A stretch of 64,000 nucleotides of DNA from assembly GCA_038373885.1 (NCBI GenBank), contig JAWZYV010012252.1, positions 1,116,001 to 1,180,000 of the forward strand. Reading direction: 5' to 3'. The position numbers were made by a program, and so were the translations under genes. Under the pieces are notes generated by a model. That model saw only the letters and a list, made by a program, of their open reading frames with translations. It made no database searches and was not told the DNA's origin. The DNA comes from Cheiracanthium punctorium (lineage: Eukaryota > Arthropoda > Arachnida > Araneae > Cheiracanthiidae). This document shows, piece by piece, positions 31,899 through 44,101 of the stretch; position 1 is the first letter of the stretch; every line of letters begins with the position of its first letter.

Positions 31899-32168
31899 GT
31901 TGTAACGAAAGTTTTCCTCCAACAAAAAGTTCCAAACAAAGTTAGAAAAAGAACCTTTAATCTGGTAGTAATCACCACCCACATCTATGATTTTCTGCCA
32001 ACGTTTTGATAGTTTTTCAAAGCCTTCGGCTGAGAAACATGGGGGGCGCGAGACCAAAAAGATAACTTTCAAACGCCAAAAACCGTTTGACAAAATATGA
32101 AGAAACACGCCAACGCGAGCTGTTTGCTGAGATCGTATCTAAGGTGGCGGAAAACTTTCGTTATGACT
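31899..32168 (-). mobile_element. mariner-derived MITE with transposase tail
   Basis: The inverted ends TGTAACGAAAGTTTTCCTCC and (reverse complement) TCATAACGAAAGTTTTCCGC bound about 270 bp. The minus strand reads FEKLSKRWQKIIDVGGDYYQ, the conserved mariner C-terminal pattern LxxRWxKCIDxxGDYF. The element therefore looks like a mariner that lost most of its interior. Confidence 0.68.
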
Positions 32169-32348
32169 TAATAGTTATTCTGCTATTCGGGGCGGAGACG
32201 AATCCAAAAATTCAGTTCATTAAAATCATTAAAATCGGTCCAGCCGTTCTTGTATAACTAATCCGACTCAGTGGAGTAGCCAAAGAGGGGGGGGGATAGT
32301 TGGGTCACAACCCCTCGCCATGAGAAATTTTTTACCTTACAAAATGTA

Positions 32349-33853
32349 CACTCATGTCCATAAATTAAGGATAATGAAGTTCAGGCAAAGAAAGAGAAAG
32401 AAGCAAAACAAATTTGACTTATTTGTAAAGTCTATTTATTAAACAAAAAGTAAAGAGCAAAAAAGATGCTATATGTTTGACATAATTAATAAAAATTGCA
32501 AGTTTTACTCCCTTGACCAAATTTCAAAAAAGAACCTATTTACAAAAAACAGTGTAACATGGTTAGTAGGATGGTTAATACGGAGTATGTCTCCCGGACG
32601 ATGCAATACAGGCCTGACAACGCCTAGGCATGCTGAGTATCAAATGATCAATCTGATCTTGGGGAATATTACACCACTCATCAAGCAATGCACTCCGAAG
32701 TTCCGGTAGACAGGTGGGAGGGGGTTGACGGGCTGCAATTCGTCGGCCAAGCATATCCCACACATGCTCTATTGGATTCAAGTCCGGTGAGTATGCTGGC
32801 CAATGCATACGGGTGATATCCTCCGATTGAAGGCATTCGTCTACAATGTTTGCACGGTGAGGACGTGCGTTGTCATCCATAAACACAAATTCAGCACCCA
32901 TGGCGCCCCGAAACAAACGTACATGTTGTTCCAGAATGACATCCCGATAGATGTGGCCTGTCATCGTTACACTCTGAACATGCAGGTCAGTTCTGGAACC
33001 AAGAATAATTCCTCCCCAAACGAGCCATCATGCACCACCGTAACGGTGTCTTTCAATGGTGTTCTCTTGATAGTAACGGGTACCTGGCGCTCTCCAGATG
33101 AATGTCCGGCGAGAATCAGACTCCAAACTAAACCTGGACTCGTCAGAAAACATCACACAAGACCACTGTTGCGGTGTCCACAGTGCATGCTCTCTACTCC
33201 AGGTTAATCGCAGGCGACAGTGAGTTGCGGTAAGTGGAACACATCTGACAGGCCTACGAGCATATAGACCAATGTGCCCTAAGCGTCTGTACACGGTCTG
33301 CCTTGAAACTGTCGTACCGGTAGCTGAAGAGAGCTGACGAGACAGGTCTGATGCTGTACTCCGTCTGTTTCTTTTGGCAGTAACTGCCAAATAGCGGTCC
33401 TCATTCGGCGTTGTAACTCGGGGGCGACCTGTGCTTTAACGTCTACTCACATTACCATCATCTTGGAATCGTTGCCAAAGCCTGGAGATGACACTCTGGG
33501 CGCTTCCAAGTTCCTCGGATACTTCCAGCTGGGTACGTCCACATTCCAGTCGTCCGATAATTCTGCCACGTAAAACATCATCCAAATGCCTCCTTTGTGC
33601 CATAACTATGCGGTTTTTGCACTGAAAGGCTTTCACAGCGCTTGTGAACAATTTTACTTCTTTGCCACCATTCCTTATATACCCCTCTCTTACACTCTCG
33701 TCATTGTGACGTACCATCCACGCCATCTGGTGGTTTCCTGTAATTTGCATATTCTTCTTCAAGATGTGTGTGATCATTCCACAGGTGAAATTTTTATTTT
33801 AGAGATCAATTTCTGTGTGATTCTGAATTATCCTTAATTTATGGACATGAGTG
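32349..33853 (-). mobile_element. Tc1-like element, full length (1,505 bp), inactive copy
   Basis: Terminal inverted repeat CACTCATGTCCATAAATTAA continues for about 27 bases to GGATAAT at both ends. TA flanks at 32347-32348 and 33854-33855. The length is identical to the copy at 49514-51018, and the sequence is nearly identical by eye. Transposase lies on the minus strand and is disrupted. Confidence 0.93.
32575..33603 (-). pseudogene. Tc1 transposase, two nonsense mutations
   Basis: Same reading frame as the intact 342-codon gene at 49740-50768, but codon 56 (Tyr in the intact copy, in NVSRRY) is TAA at 33436-33438, and codon 192 (Gly, in GGAGW) is TGA at 33028-33030. Both are single-base changes; no frameshift was noticed. 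The three fragments still show the DDE motifs FSDESRFSL, FMDDNARPH and SPDLNPIEHVWD. The host MITE is inside the long-inverted-repeat element, so this is a third-level insertion. Confidence 0.92.
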
Positions 33854-35499
33854 TATATTCTTCACTCCCTTATCACACACACGTATACATACATATATGT
33901 GAGTTGTAGTAGTGAATCCCCCATGAAAAATTTCTGGCTGCGCCACTGACCCCAACTTTTTTTATTTATATAGATTTGTACACTGACTGAAATAATATTT
34001 TTGAGGTAAACATTTTTTGAAAGGAAAATGTAAATAAATTGAAAAAAATACATGTAAAGCGCTTGAATTAAAAGTTTGAAGTATTTTTATACTTTTTCAT
34101 GATTCCTTTAACTTTCCAACTTAGAGTGCCAGCTGTGAAAATAAATTAAAAAAAGAACGGTGATAACTTGATCTATTGGCAAACAATCCTAAAGAATGAG
34201 CGAGGGTGCATCCTTTAGCGTTTTAGCTGCATTAAGTAAAACTCACCCTTTTTTACGAAATAAATGTCTTTAGATGGACATTAATACGTTTTTAGATACC
34301 AGATTAATGTGGAAAATTTGATTTGTAATTTCTACGCTTACTGCAATAGTGTTTTTTGAGGTAAACAATAATTTTGAATGGAAAATGTAAATTAAAAAAA
34401 AATACATGTAAAGCGCGTGTATTACAATTTTTGAAGTATTTTTGTGCCTTTTCATGATTAAGTTAGCTTAGGTAGATTGTCAGCTATGAAAATAAATTTA
34501 AAACCGCTGATAGTTTCATCAGCTTAATAAAGATCCGAAAAAATTAACAAAAGTGCATCCTTTGGGATTTTTAACTATACGCTAATTAAAACTCACCCTT
34601 CTTTACAAATTACAAATTCAACTGTCTTTAGATGGACATTGGAACTTTTTTGCATAGCTGATTAATGAGAGAAATATTATTTGTAATTTGTATGCTTACT
34701 GCTATTGTATTTTTTAAAATAAATAACATCTTTTAAAAGCAAACGTGAATAAAAAATAAAAGAAATACATGTAATGGCTCGTCAATTTAAATTTTAAAAT
34801 AAGTTTGTACTTTTTATGATTGCGTTAGCATAGTTGGAATTTCAGCAATAAAAATAAATTTAAATGAAACCCATTTAATGAGTAGATTTTTTTTAAATTT
34901 GCATTTGAATGTCAAATTTTGGGTTATTCAAGAAAAAAGTTTAAAATTCAGTTTTATCGAAAATTATTGATTTTCGACCACACATAATTGCGGGGGGGGG
35001 GAGTTAAAATTGTAGCATTTTGCCTCCCCTATCACGTCTTACCAGGAATACTTCGAGTTATCAGTAATTCTGTATATTAGAATGTTTTAAAAAACAATGC
35101 TATTTTAAATGCATGACAAAAAATAACATCAATTGCAATTTAAAAACCGTTTATTCGAAATATGACCACTGATTGTTTTATTAGTAATCCTCATATTATT
35201 CTATTTATTTTAATCTTGGAAATAAAATCCATCATACTAATTTCAGAAATTACTTTGGGGTAAATAGAATCTAAAATTGAGAATTTATTTAGATTATGAC
35301 TTAATTTTTACAGCATTACAGCGGTTACCATTCTCACACATTTTCAAAATCATAATTTTTGACGAAAAAAAATAGGTTTCAGTTTTTCCAAATTTACACT
35401 GCATTAAAGTAAGTTTATGAACTTAAAAGTCACGAAAAAATCACAAAACGGATAGATCTCTGCATTTTTAAAAGGTTTTTACCCTGCAATGGTGACACT

Positions 35500-35680
35500 G
35501 GTACATCAAGCCTTAAATGGAGGTTCACCGAAAGTGAAGGCCATTCGTGAATGGACGGCCATCATTACCCCTAACAAGGATATTACAGACACTCAGCCCC
35601 AAGCCGGGAATCGAACCCTGACCCAAGGTGTGGTAAAATGGCTCGGTAGCCACTACACTACCTGTACGGCCGAGTATTAG
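35500..35680 (-). repeat. tRNA-derived SINE-like repeat
   Basis: On the minus strand, A-box-like GTAGTGTAGTGGCTACCG is followed by B box GGTTCGATTCC within CAGGGTTCGATTCCCGGC. The head is CTCGGCCGTACAGG; a body of about 100 bp follows. The spacing fits a pol III internal promoter, but the ends do not form a tRNA acceptor stem, so a SINE is more likely than a tRNA. Confidence 0.6.
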
Positions 35681-36126
35681 AGTTGAAAATATTTTTTCTG
35701 TATTTTTTAGGCATTTGTTCAATTATTGCTATGGATTTGTATTCGACATAAATACATATTAATATTTATACTTTAAATACGTTATATCGTATGTAGCTTG
35801 AATTTTCCTAATACTTCAACAATTTAGAGTCCACTTTTACATTTTATTGGTACCTTAATTGTTGGTTTTTTACGATTTAACAATGATGATTCACTCTTAC
35901 ATTTTAGGCTCTAAATCGTTGAATTACTAGCTACTGACATTTCACTTATTAAACTTAAATGTAACACAACATCCAGTTAAAAAAAATTCTTCAGAAAACT
36001 TCTCTTCTTATTTCCAAGTAATATACGTAGTTGGCTAGGTAAAAACCTGAATGCCATTAAGATCATCAGAAGAGAGATGTTTACATATGTATCTACGATT
36101 CATTAATGCCGTTCTTTCTACATATA

Positions 36127-36744
36127 CACTACTGGTAAAAGTATTGCAAGTTTCAGAAATCTAATCCTTTTCAAGACTAAGCCCCCACTACCCCGTCAAA
36201 ATTAAAAATCAATATAATTGATATCTTTTAATGTCAACATGTTAAATTAATTACTTCAAAGAAAAGATAGCATTAAGTTAAAGAACAAAAATAATTATTT
36301 AATTTATGGAAAAAATTGCATAAAAAAATATGTAGGTAATTATAGAAATCATAATCCATTTTGGCTCGCCGGAATAAATTCGAATAAAGAATTAATTTCA
36401 AGTTATTCTGCAAAAAGAGGATAATAAATAAATGCAATTGAACTAAAGATCATTTATTATGTTGCCGAGAAGCCTTGACTTAGATAACAACAGCCCCTCT
36501 TTTAGATATGGAATCCACAATGTTTTACAACACTTCCTTCGGTGTTTCATGGTGCCGACTTAAATTATTGGCTCCTGGAGCTCTCATTTTGTTTTTTGGT
36601 AATTTTCAGATGTATTCTTTCCAATTATACTACATAAATTCTCAAAAATATTAAATCTGGCAAATTTCCTGTCTATTTTTTCTGGGTTTATTCTTGAAAC
36701 GATGGTTAGATTTCTCAAACTTGCAATACTTTTGGCCAGTAGTG
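36127..36744. mobile_element. Tc1/mariner-type TIR element, 618 bp, non-autonomous
   Basis: TA-flanked inverted ends: CACTACTGGTAAAAGTATTG, then CAAGTTTCAGAAATCTAATC at left; the right end is the complement with small differences (CACTACTGGCCAAAAGTATT). The interior contains diverged sequence but no transposase that I can align with confidence. Typical internally deleted Tc1-type element. Confidence 0.75.
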
Positions 36745-39700
36745 TATATTTTTTAAATCTATAGTATTATTTTTTGATATTCATAATGCATAAGTGAAAC
36801 CTATATGCGTCTTTTTAAAAATATTTCTCTGTATATATTGTTTACAGTCTGCTTTCCCATTTCTTTCGTAAGGTATCGAAATGTTGTAGTGCGTTTTCAC
36901 TAATTTTTAATAGTTACTACGTTTAAAAGAAATATAATTAAAAAAATATTTTAAAATATAAAAATATTTAATTCTATAGAAACCACTCTTTCATAAAAAT
37001 GCTACATGAAACCTACTAACCCGCTCACTTTGAATGTTTGAAAAGACGGTGCGGTGAATAGTCACCTTCAGTGTTCAGCGTTGCTTCCTCACACAGACCG
37101 TTGAATGTTTCGGCTGACCCCATCGTTAAAAAATAAATATTCTTTGAACCGACAGATTTATTAAAAGAGAAATACGGCGTAACAACGACGGGTGCTAAAG
37201 GGGAATATCCGTCATCAAGTCTTTGTGGTGATAAATATGATTAAATTTCTATTTAGTGAGAAAGAGCAATTTTACTAACTACATTCTTTAGATAAGAAGA
37301 ATAAAAATTCAACAAAATTAGTAAAACTGAAGTGTCGGATGTAACAGATTAAAACTTTAAAGCAGTACAAACTATTTTTAAAGGATTTTTTTTAAATGTT
37401 GGAACTTTCATGGAATAACTGATTTTAAAAATTGCCAATTCATTTACACAATGTTGAATTAGATATACATTTTTTTTCTTTTTACTTTTTCTATACTCTT
37501 TTTTGTAAATAATTATTTTTCCCCGTAACAGTTCCGTTTTATTTATTAATTTATGTTTGGCCATATTGTACTAAAAAATAATATTTTTATAATCGATTAC
37601 ATAAACTATCGGATGTCAAAACTATTCCAAATACTTCATTTTATCAGTTTATGCTAACATTTAATTGCAGCTAAGTAAGAAAGGAAAAAAAATAAGGAGG
37701 TGTGGGGGAGGGGATTTAAGCTTCTTTTACTATTAGTTTACCTAAATTTGGCTTTTCTCCCATCAACTAACAGAACTGGAAAGAACACTTTACAGAAATG
37801 GATGTCATGAAAGAAGGTGCAGTATGCACAAAAGGCAGTGTAAGCTCTGAAAGAAAAAAGGGGAAATGCCGTAGAAAAATATGCTGCCCGAGTGACATTC
37901 AACCAGATCATAAAAGTCTCCTTTCTCTGCACTCAACAAAGTCCGGGCAAAAGTATTAAGCTGTTAATAATAAAATCATCAAAGGTAAGTATTCCATTTA
38001 AATATGTACTATTAAACTCATCGGCGTATTTTTAAATTTGCTTAGTTAGATATGAGTGTTTTACGCACTCCTGTTTATAATTTATTTTTTTTTTTCCAAA
38101 ATTGTCAAAAAGAAGATTTAACTCTATTAAAACTATTCATTCCGAATATTTAAATTTCAGTAAAGTGTTACCAAGGGTAAATTGATTTTTTTTAAAATCC
38201 TCACTGCACAGAAGAAAACAACATATTTGCTACGAATTTTTTTTATAATGTCGTATTTTTGATCACTTTTAACTGTCAATTCCGATATCTCACAGTAAAA
38301 TTAGGGGGGGGGGAATTAAATTTTGAGAAAGCTCTGGCTTGCTGTCACTTGTAATCTTGTATATTTGCTTATTTATTTTGGCATCAGTTTCATCTGGATA
38401 ATTTAGACTTATGCAGCAATGAAGTTAAATCCCATTCTTCTCCCTTAGCGCATTTATATTTGACCATTATTTTTGTTCAAACGGAGCATTCTGGCTTTTT
38501 ATTATTATTTAAAATAATTTAATTTATGAAGAGATCTTTTTGTTAATATTGTTTATTATTTATTCTGTTAGTCAGTCTTAGCATGCACACTTATTTTAAG
38601 AGGGTTGCAAACATTAGAATTACAACGCTAAAAATGAGAATTTCGAAAATACTTTTAAGGATTAATTAAAATGAATCATAATAGATTTTAAAACTTACTC
38701 TCACCACATATTTTGTCCAAAACTAAATGAAGGGAAAATAGGAGCATCCATAATAAGTGCATTTTTGACTGTTCAAGAAAAAAAAATAGTTTTAAAGTTT
38801 CTATTCTTAATTTTTCATGATAAAATGCAGTGTGTTGGAATCAAAAGTCTTCAATGCGTGGTTCAAAGTAGGACAAAGTATGTGACGTCTAGCTTAAGCT
38901 GCACCACACATCAGAATGGTACGTTAACAGTATGGAAATATCTTTACTATGAATGTTTTCAAATCCATCGTATCATAAAAAGCAATGATGAAAGTTTTGA
39001 CTTCAGCTACAAATACGCTTTGCAAGACATTTGCCCACGTGGGAAATGATTTTGTCAAAATCGAAAACGACGATTTGGGTCACTTAAGAACTATCTTTTT
39101 TTTTCTTCTTTTCTCGTTGTTGCTTGCAGAAAGTATATTTCTGATCGATCCTGCCAAAAAACAAATGGTGCATTCTATTGGTCGCACTTATTAATTTTCG
39201 ATCCTGACGGAACATGGAAAAAGATAAAATTCGCATTAGCTATTCATGCTTGTGACTGCTTTTTCCAGCCCAGAATTTTCGTGATTACCGGCGTCCGGCC
39301 TATATTTCGATTATCTGTCACTTCTTAAGAGAAATGTTCATGAATTTGCTAGGAAAAACAACTCCCGTGTTCTTTGATTAATATAGAGACAAGATTTAGT
39401 TTTATTTTTTAATGATCTGATGAGGTTAAGGTCAGGAATATTTTGTATCCCCTTCAATGTAACAAAACAGATCAAAATTCACCAAAGTGCGTTAGGTTAA
39501 GGTCAGGAATGAGGTTAAGGTCAGGAATATTTTGTATCCCCTTCAATGTAACAAAACAGATCAAAATTCACCAAAGTGCGTTAGGTTCTGAATTAAAAAA
39601 AAGGGAATAAAATGCTAAATTGAAAGTTTAGGAAGACCACAGCATACCAATTCGGACTTTGGACTTCTACATCTGTAAAACAATATACAGTTTTTTTTTT

Positions 39701-41982
39701 TTTTTTTTTTTAAGACAGTTGGCGCTTTCCTTACTAGCAGACTGCTATTGGAAACAGTGGCATGTGCAACAAAGGGAGGGTTGTGGGTTGGTGAAACTTA
39801 AACCCAGGTTTATCCTATTGTGTAACAGTGGGTATATAGAAACAAAAGTGCCATAGTTGCCTATTTTGTAACCATGAGAGTGTACAGATGATACCTGTGC
39901 TCAAAATGCTTTCAAAATATCGAAAGGTATTTGGACAATATGTCCTGATGAAACGAACAAACTGTCCTCTATCTCTGTGAAATTTCTGAATGTTCTGTTG
40001 GTCCGAAAGCCTGAGAAAATTCTAAAAACGGAAGTCATCAAAAACGAAAGATTATCATCATCTAAAAAGAAGATCATCATCTAAAAACGAAAGATTCATG
40101 TCAAGCCCCATTCATGATAAAACTCACATTAAGATGGGGGGGGATGCACGAAATACGTCGAATACACCTAAAAGTAAAAATATATATACAGTCTAAAATG
40201 ACAGGTGTGCTTTTACACGCTGAATCTTGTATTATACCTTAGCTAGTTCTTTGTGGGCGAACTTTTGCCGACTGCGAATGCCTAGCCTTAATTTTGATTT
40301 CCGATCATTTATAAAACGAAATGTTAATGGCTATCAGCAGAAATGTAATTTATACATTCTTTGTTTACTGATTTTTTTTTTATATCTTCTTTCGATAAAA
40401 TCAGAACTACGCTTCTAGATGTTACGTTGAGCTCATTCCACTTTTGTTCTAGTATACGTACAAATGCATCAGTTTTTTAATACTCAAATCTGAGGATCAG
40501 AGACTTCCCTGTTCAATATCTGCTTAAATACAGAAGGTGCCTAAAAAGAATTTACACAATTGTAAAGAATGCTAGAAGGAACCAAGACGATTATGAATTA
40601 CAGAGCAATGAAAGGTCAAATAGGTCGTCTTCACACAACTGGTAATAACCACTTCACAAGAAGTGTTAACTTTCATTATAGAACTTAATAGTAGTGATTT
40701 TTTTTACTATCCAAAAGCTCTATCACTTAAAACGAAACACCTTTCATAAATATTGATTTATTTGGTATTATATGAGAAAAAATAGTTGTAAATTTTTAGC
40801 AAGGCGTAGTTTGAAAATTTCACGAGGGCTTCAATCTTTTGTGGCTTGACTATTAACAGGTGATGCCTGACGAGATAGGCTACGTGTCTCATCAACCACG
40901 TAACAGGTGTATGAAGACTATATTTTTGATTCTGCTTTGCTACTCAAATACTGAATTGTCTTTTTCTTCCCCTACTTCTTAAACTTATGGTAGATATTTT
41001 TGAAGCACCCCATATTACAACATCAAGTTTTAAAAAAATGATACGAGAAAAAAATCTTGAGTAAAATACCAGAAAAAAAAAAAAACGAATCAAACACCAA
41101 CACCCTTTTGGCTTGCTGTAAGTCAATAACGACGTATTACCAATAAAAAGACAAGCTTCGGAACAATATTCTTAAGGTATTGAGGGCAAGAATGCTTTTC
41201 TTTTTCTAATTGAAATTATTTTTTTTTAGAAATGTTTCTGAAATTTTACGGGTTACGGATATAGTTGTGTTTTCTTCTTAATTTATTTAGAAGTATTCGG
41301 AAGGAAATAAGCAACTTATAAAAATGTGTTTTAGGTTTAATTGTTTGTTTGTCTTGTGTTATGGCAAGCCTACACAAGATTTTAGGTTTGAACTCCTAGT
41401 GAATTGTATCTTTAAAACAAAATAATAAAAAGTAATAAAATATGTCAAATATTTAATAAATTCATCACGTAGAAAAAGACGATTTTTTTAAATTCATGAA
41501 TTTATTCGTGAAACCATCATTTCATGACTGCCTTACATTCGAATACCTTGTTGAGTGACGTCACACAAATACAAATTTATATTTTATACTTTTATTTCTT
41601 TCACTATTTTGTAGCAAGTATTTGATAAAATATTTTGTGAAGAGACATTCTGCTATTTTTTAGTATTTGTCAGAAGGTTAATATATCTTATCTTTGTTCC
41701 TGTACCTCTCTTTTACTTTTCTAAGAAAATTTATTTAATATTCTTCAATAACAATTACATAAATGTATCGTTCATCCTTAGTACTTCATAACTTTTAGTG
41801 TTTTATAAACCTATAATGTACCAAATTAATAATTAAAAATATCTGTGTTCTTAAAAATGTTATTTGAACGACTGAAATATTTTCATCTAGAATTCCTTGT
41901 CTCAGAATTATATAGGTTTCTAAACACTGACTAAGTATCAGAATACCGTAGAAAATTTAAAGTTCATCTCCCAAATTGTATG
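36745..41982. other. Non-coding stretch, no gene recognised
   Basis: AT-rich sequence with scattered short frames and homopolymer runs (for example T runs near 39690). The one clear structure is the 89-base tandem duplication at 39422. A minus-strand frame at 37738-37932 ends at a GTAAAC-type donor but shows no recognisable domain, so it is not called. Confidence 0.4.
39422..39588. repeat. 89-base tandem duplication
   Basis: GAGGTTAAGGTCAGGAATAT starts at 39422 and again at 39511; the following bases through GTGCGTTAGGTT are identical in both. The lack of divergence suggests a recent duplication. A short extra copy of AAGGTCAGGAAT sits at the junction. Confidence 0.9.
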
Positions 41983-42154
41983 CAGTGGCGTAGCCACGGG
42001 GGGTCACAACACCCCCCCCCCCATGAGGAATTTTTTGTCATACAAAATGTATTTTCTTCACTCTCTAATCACACACACGTATACATATATATGAGTTGCA
42101 GTAGTCGTAACCCCCCCCCCCCAACCCCATGTAAAATTTCTTGCTACGACACTG
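41983..42154. mobile_element. hAT-like CAGTGGCGTAGCCA MITE, 172 bp
   Basis: The ends CAGTGGCGTAGCCACGG and TTGCTACGACACTG are flanked by ATTGTATG and AGTGTATG (7 of 8 match). The interior (CATACAAAATGTATTTTCTT, TATACATATATATGAGTTGC) matches the uninterrupted form of the MITE at 32269. Confidence 0.78.
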
Positions 42155-42296
42155 AGTGTATGCAATATTTTTAAAAATACTAAATTTTGCTAGCCGTGAT
42201 TATGGAAAAAAGAACTTATTCTAGAAATAAGGAGTACTGTATAAAGACTTTCGAAGCGGCACGGATCATGAATAGAAGAATTCTGGAAACCCTTTG

Positions 42297-42442
42297 CAGT
42301 GGCGTAGCGAACAGAACTGGCGCCTGGGACACCCTACCATTTTGCCGACCCCTTCTTCCTCCCTTGTCTTGGGGAATATTTAGCCTCCTCTGTGAGAGGC
42401 ACTCGGGATGATAGGCCCCCTTCCCCCATCGCTACGCCACTG
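42297..42442. mobile_element. hAT-like MITE, 146 bp, related termini but different interior
   Basis: The ends CAGTGGCGTAGCGA and TCGCTACGCCACTG are perfect inverted repeats of 14 bases. The flanks ACCCTTTG and ATCCTTTG match at 7 of 8. The interior is GC-rich and unlike the 172-176 bp family, so one TIR type is shared by at least two internal sequences. Confidence 0.75.
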
Positions 42443-42450
42443 ATCCTTTG

Positions 42451-44101
42451 TTCTTCTGGCAATTTCGGGTTCGATCTCCTGAAAAAAAGAAAGTAATATT
42501 TTGAAGGCCCTGTTTATCTGCAGTTCAGTACCCTATGCACCTTTCAAAGCACGTGATTGGGGCTATGGAATAAACAAAGTAACATTTTTATCATTATTAC
42601 TTTCAGAATATCACCTTAGATATTATCCATTCAAACGGCTTTTAACCATTTATTTTTTTGGTTAAAAAATTAAAAATCTTTTAGGTTTGCTTTTATGTAA
42701 TATTTTTTCTCCTTATATTGTCTCTAAATGGCTACAGATGATTCAGTTTTTTTATAGAGGCCAATTTAACTATGACTTCTGGATTTGGTATTCAAATTTA
42801 AAGTTACGTGACAATTTTTAAGGATAACTTCGCCACTAATTATGTTCATTGTCAGTTAGACTGATGACGCTTCATCTCGAAATAAATGTTTAAGTATCTG
42901 TGCAAACAGACATGCAGAATATAAGAAGTGAAACACGCCAAGTTGCATGAGTAACTGTCTTTTCTGACTTCATTGCTAAAACTATAACAGAATTTATTGT
43001 TTCATGGAATCGATGCTTGAATTTTACTTGTATTTACTGGAGAAGTAAAAATGTAAACAGGGTGATTTGTCATTTTTTACAAACTTCTGGGGAGATATAC
43101 TATTCAAAGAGGTTCCAATTGTATCAATCAATAAAGAATTTTAAGTGTTAGTCAATTTTGCTAACTAAATTTCATAAACTATTGTTCGTAAAAATTACAT
43201 CATTCGAAATAGAATGCGAGTTATAAACCAGCGAGTGTCAGTTTTAGAGGAACATTTGTTTTGGACGAAGAGGTTGGGGGGGGGGCAGGCTACAGCTCCT
43301 CTCACCCATTTACCTATACTATTTCAAACATTTATAACTTGGGTAGATTATTAAGTGGGCTCAAGAAATATCTTTAGGGGTTGTCTCTAAAATCCAAGGA
43401 CATATTATCTGTGTTTAATCTCTATGTGCAACTCAGGGTCAATAAGATTTTTCTTTATTCCATTGCGTAAGGGACTAGAGTCCTTCTTTCTGTATCTATA
43501 CATTTTTATTATGGAATATTTAAAATTTGTAGAGGGACCCAAAGCTTTCCAAGAAAGTATTTCAATTTTCTACTTCTCTGTTTTGAAATTATGTACATGA
43601 ACTAGCTCATGAAAAAGTTCTGTTCACTCTCGAAGAGAGAATATTTCCAACCAGCCTGCACTACGCATGCAAGGTATATTTGATGATAACTTTGAAAACT
43701 ACTCACAGATGGCGTAACACTCTCAGACATTTATTTGAAATAACAATTAATAGTTATTTTTCTAACCCACTACTTTCAGGCGAAAAAAGAAAAGAATAAA
43801 AAGAAGTATCATTTAAACAATATGATACAGCTTAGAGATTATTTTATATAGCTTTTAACAGAATCTTACTTTTAAAAAGTATTAGCAAATGACATTTGAG
43901 TGGAGTATGACTGCTTTCAGATTAGTAGTCTTTGCTATACAGCGACGTATCCAGGGGGTGTGACGGGGGACCTGGGCGCCCCCCTAAATTTTGAATTTCT
44001 GTTAATTGGATGTCAATAAATCAAGCATTTTTATGAGGAATTCTTCTTTTCACCTATTGGACACCATCCGAATTTTTTTTCTCGTTGCGTCCCCGTTGTT
44101 A
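42451..44101. other. Non-coding stretch, no gene recognised
   Basis: No exon or complete element seen. A decayed MITE end (GCGACGTATCCAGGGGGTG) is near 43943, and a G run near 43274-43286. Confidence 0.4.

Larger units (their letters stand above)
32269..33948. mobile_element. hAT-like CAGTGGCGTAGCCA-family MITE interrupted by Tc1
   Basis: The ends CAGTGGAGTAGCCAAAG and GGCTGCGCCACTG bound a MITE that would be 173 bp without the inserted Tc1 element, close to its relatives at 7279-7454 (176 bp) and 41983-42154 (172 bp). The interruption falls at AAAATG^TA, where the intact relative at 41983 reads AAAATGTATTTTCTTCAC. Target duplication is weak (ATCCGACT versus ACCCCAAC). Confidence 0.78.
28883..35076. 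mobile_element. Long-terminal-inverted-repeat (foldback-like) element, about 6.2 kb
   Basis: The outer ends pair: TTACTGTTAACTCGACGTC near 28892 on the left, and (reverse complement) TTACTGATAACTCGAAGTA near 35067, followed on both by CTG.TAAGACGTGATAGGGG. Similarity continues for about 1 kb inward. Each arm is built of repeats of roughly 355 bp; landmarks are AAGCTAACGTAATCATAA near 29108 and AAGCTAACGTAACCATAA near 29457, and the complements near 34093, 34460 and 34820. An extra oppositely oriented unit at about 30040-30190 makes the left arm partly self-complementary. The centre (30200-33990) holds other elements. No transposase for this element was found. Exact ends and target duplication are unresolved. 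Confidence 0.65.

Noticed and set aside
32803..33207. 134-residue plus-strand frames in both Tc1 copies (also 49968-50372)
   Set aside because: Antisense of the transposase gene; conserved only because the transposase is.
37738..37932. Possible minus-strand exon ending at a GTAAAC-like donor
   Set aside because: No family signature in any frame and no phase partner.
38765..39049. 94-residue plus-strand frame
   Set aside because: No domain similarity recognised, AT-rich composition and no exon signals; treated as chance.
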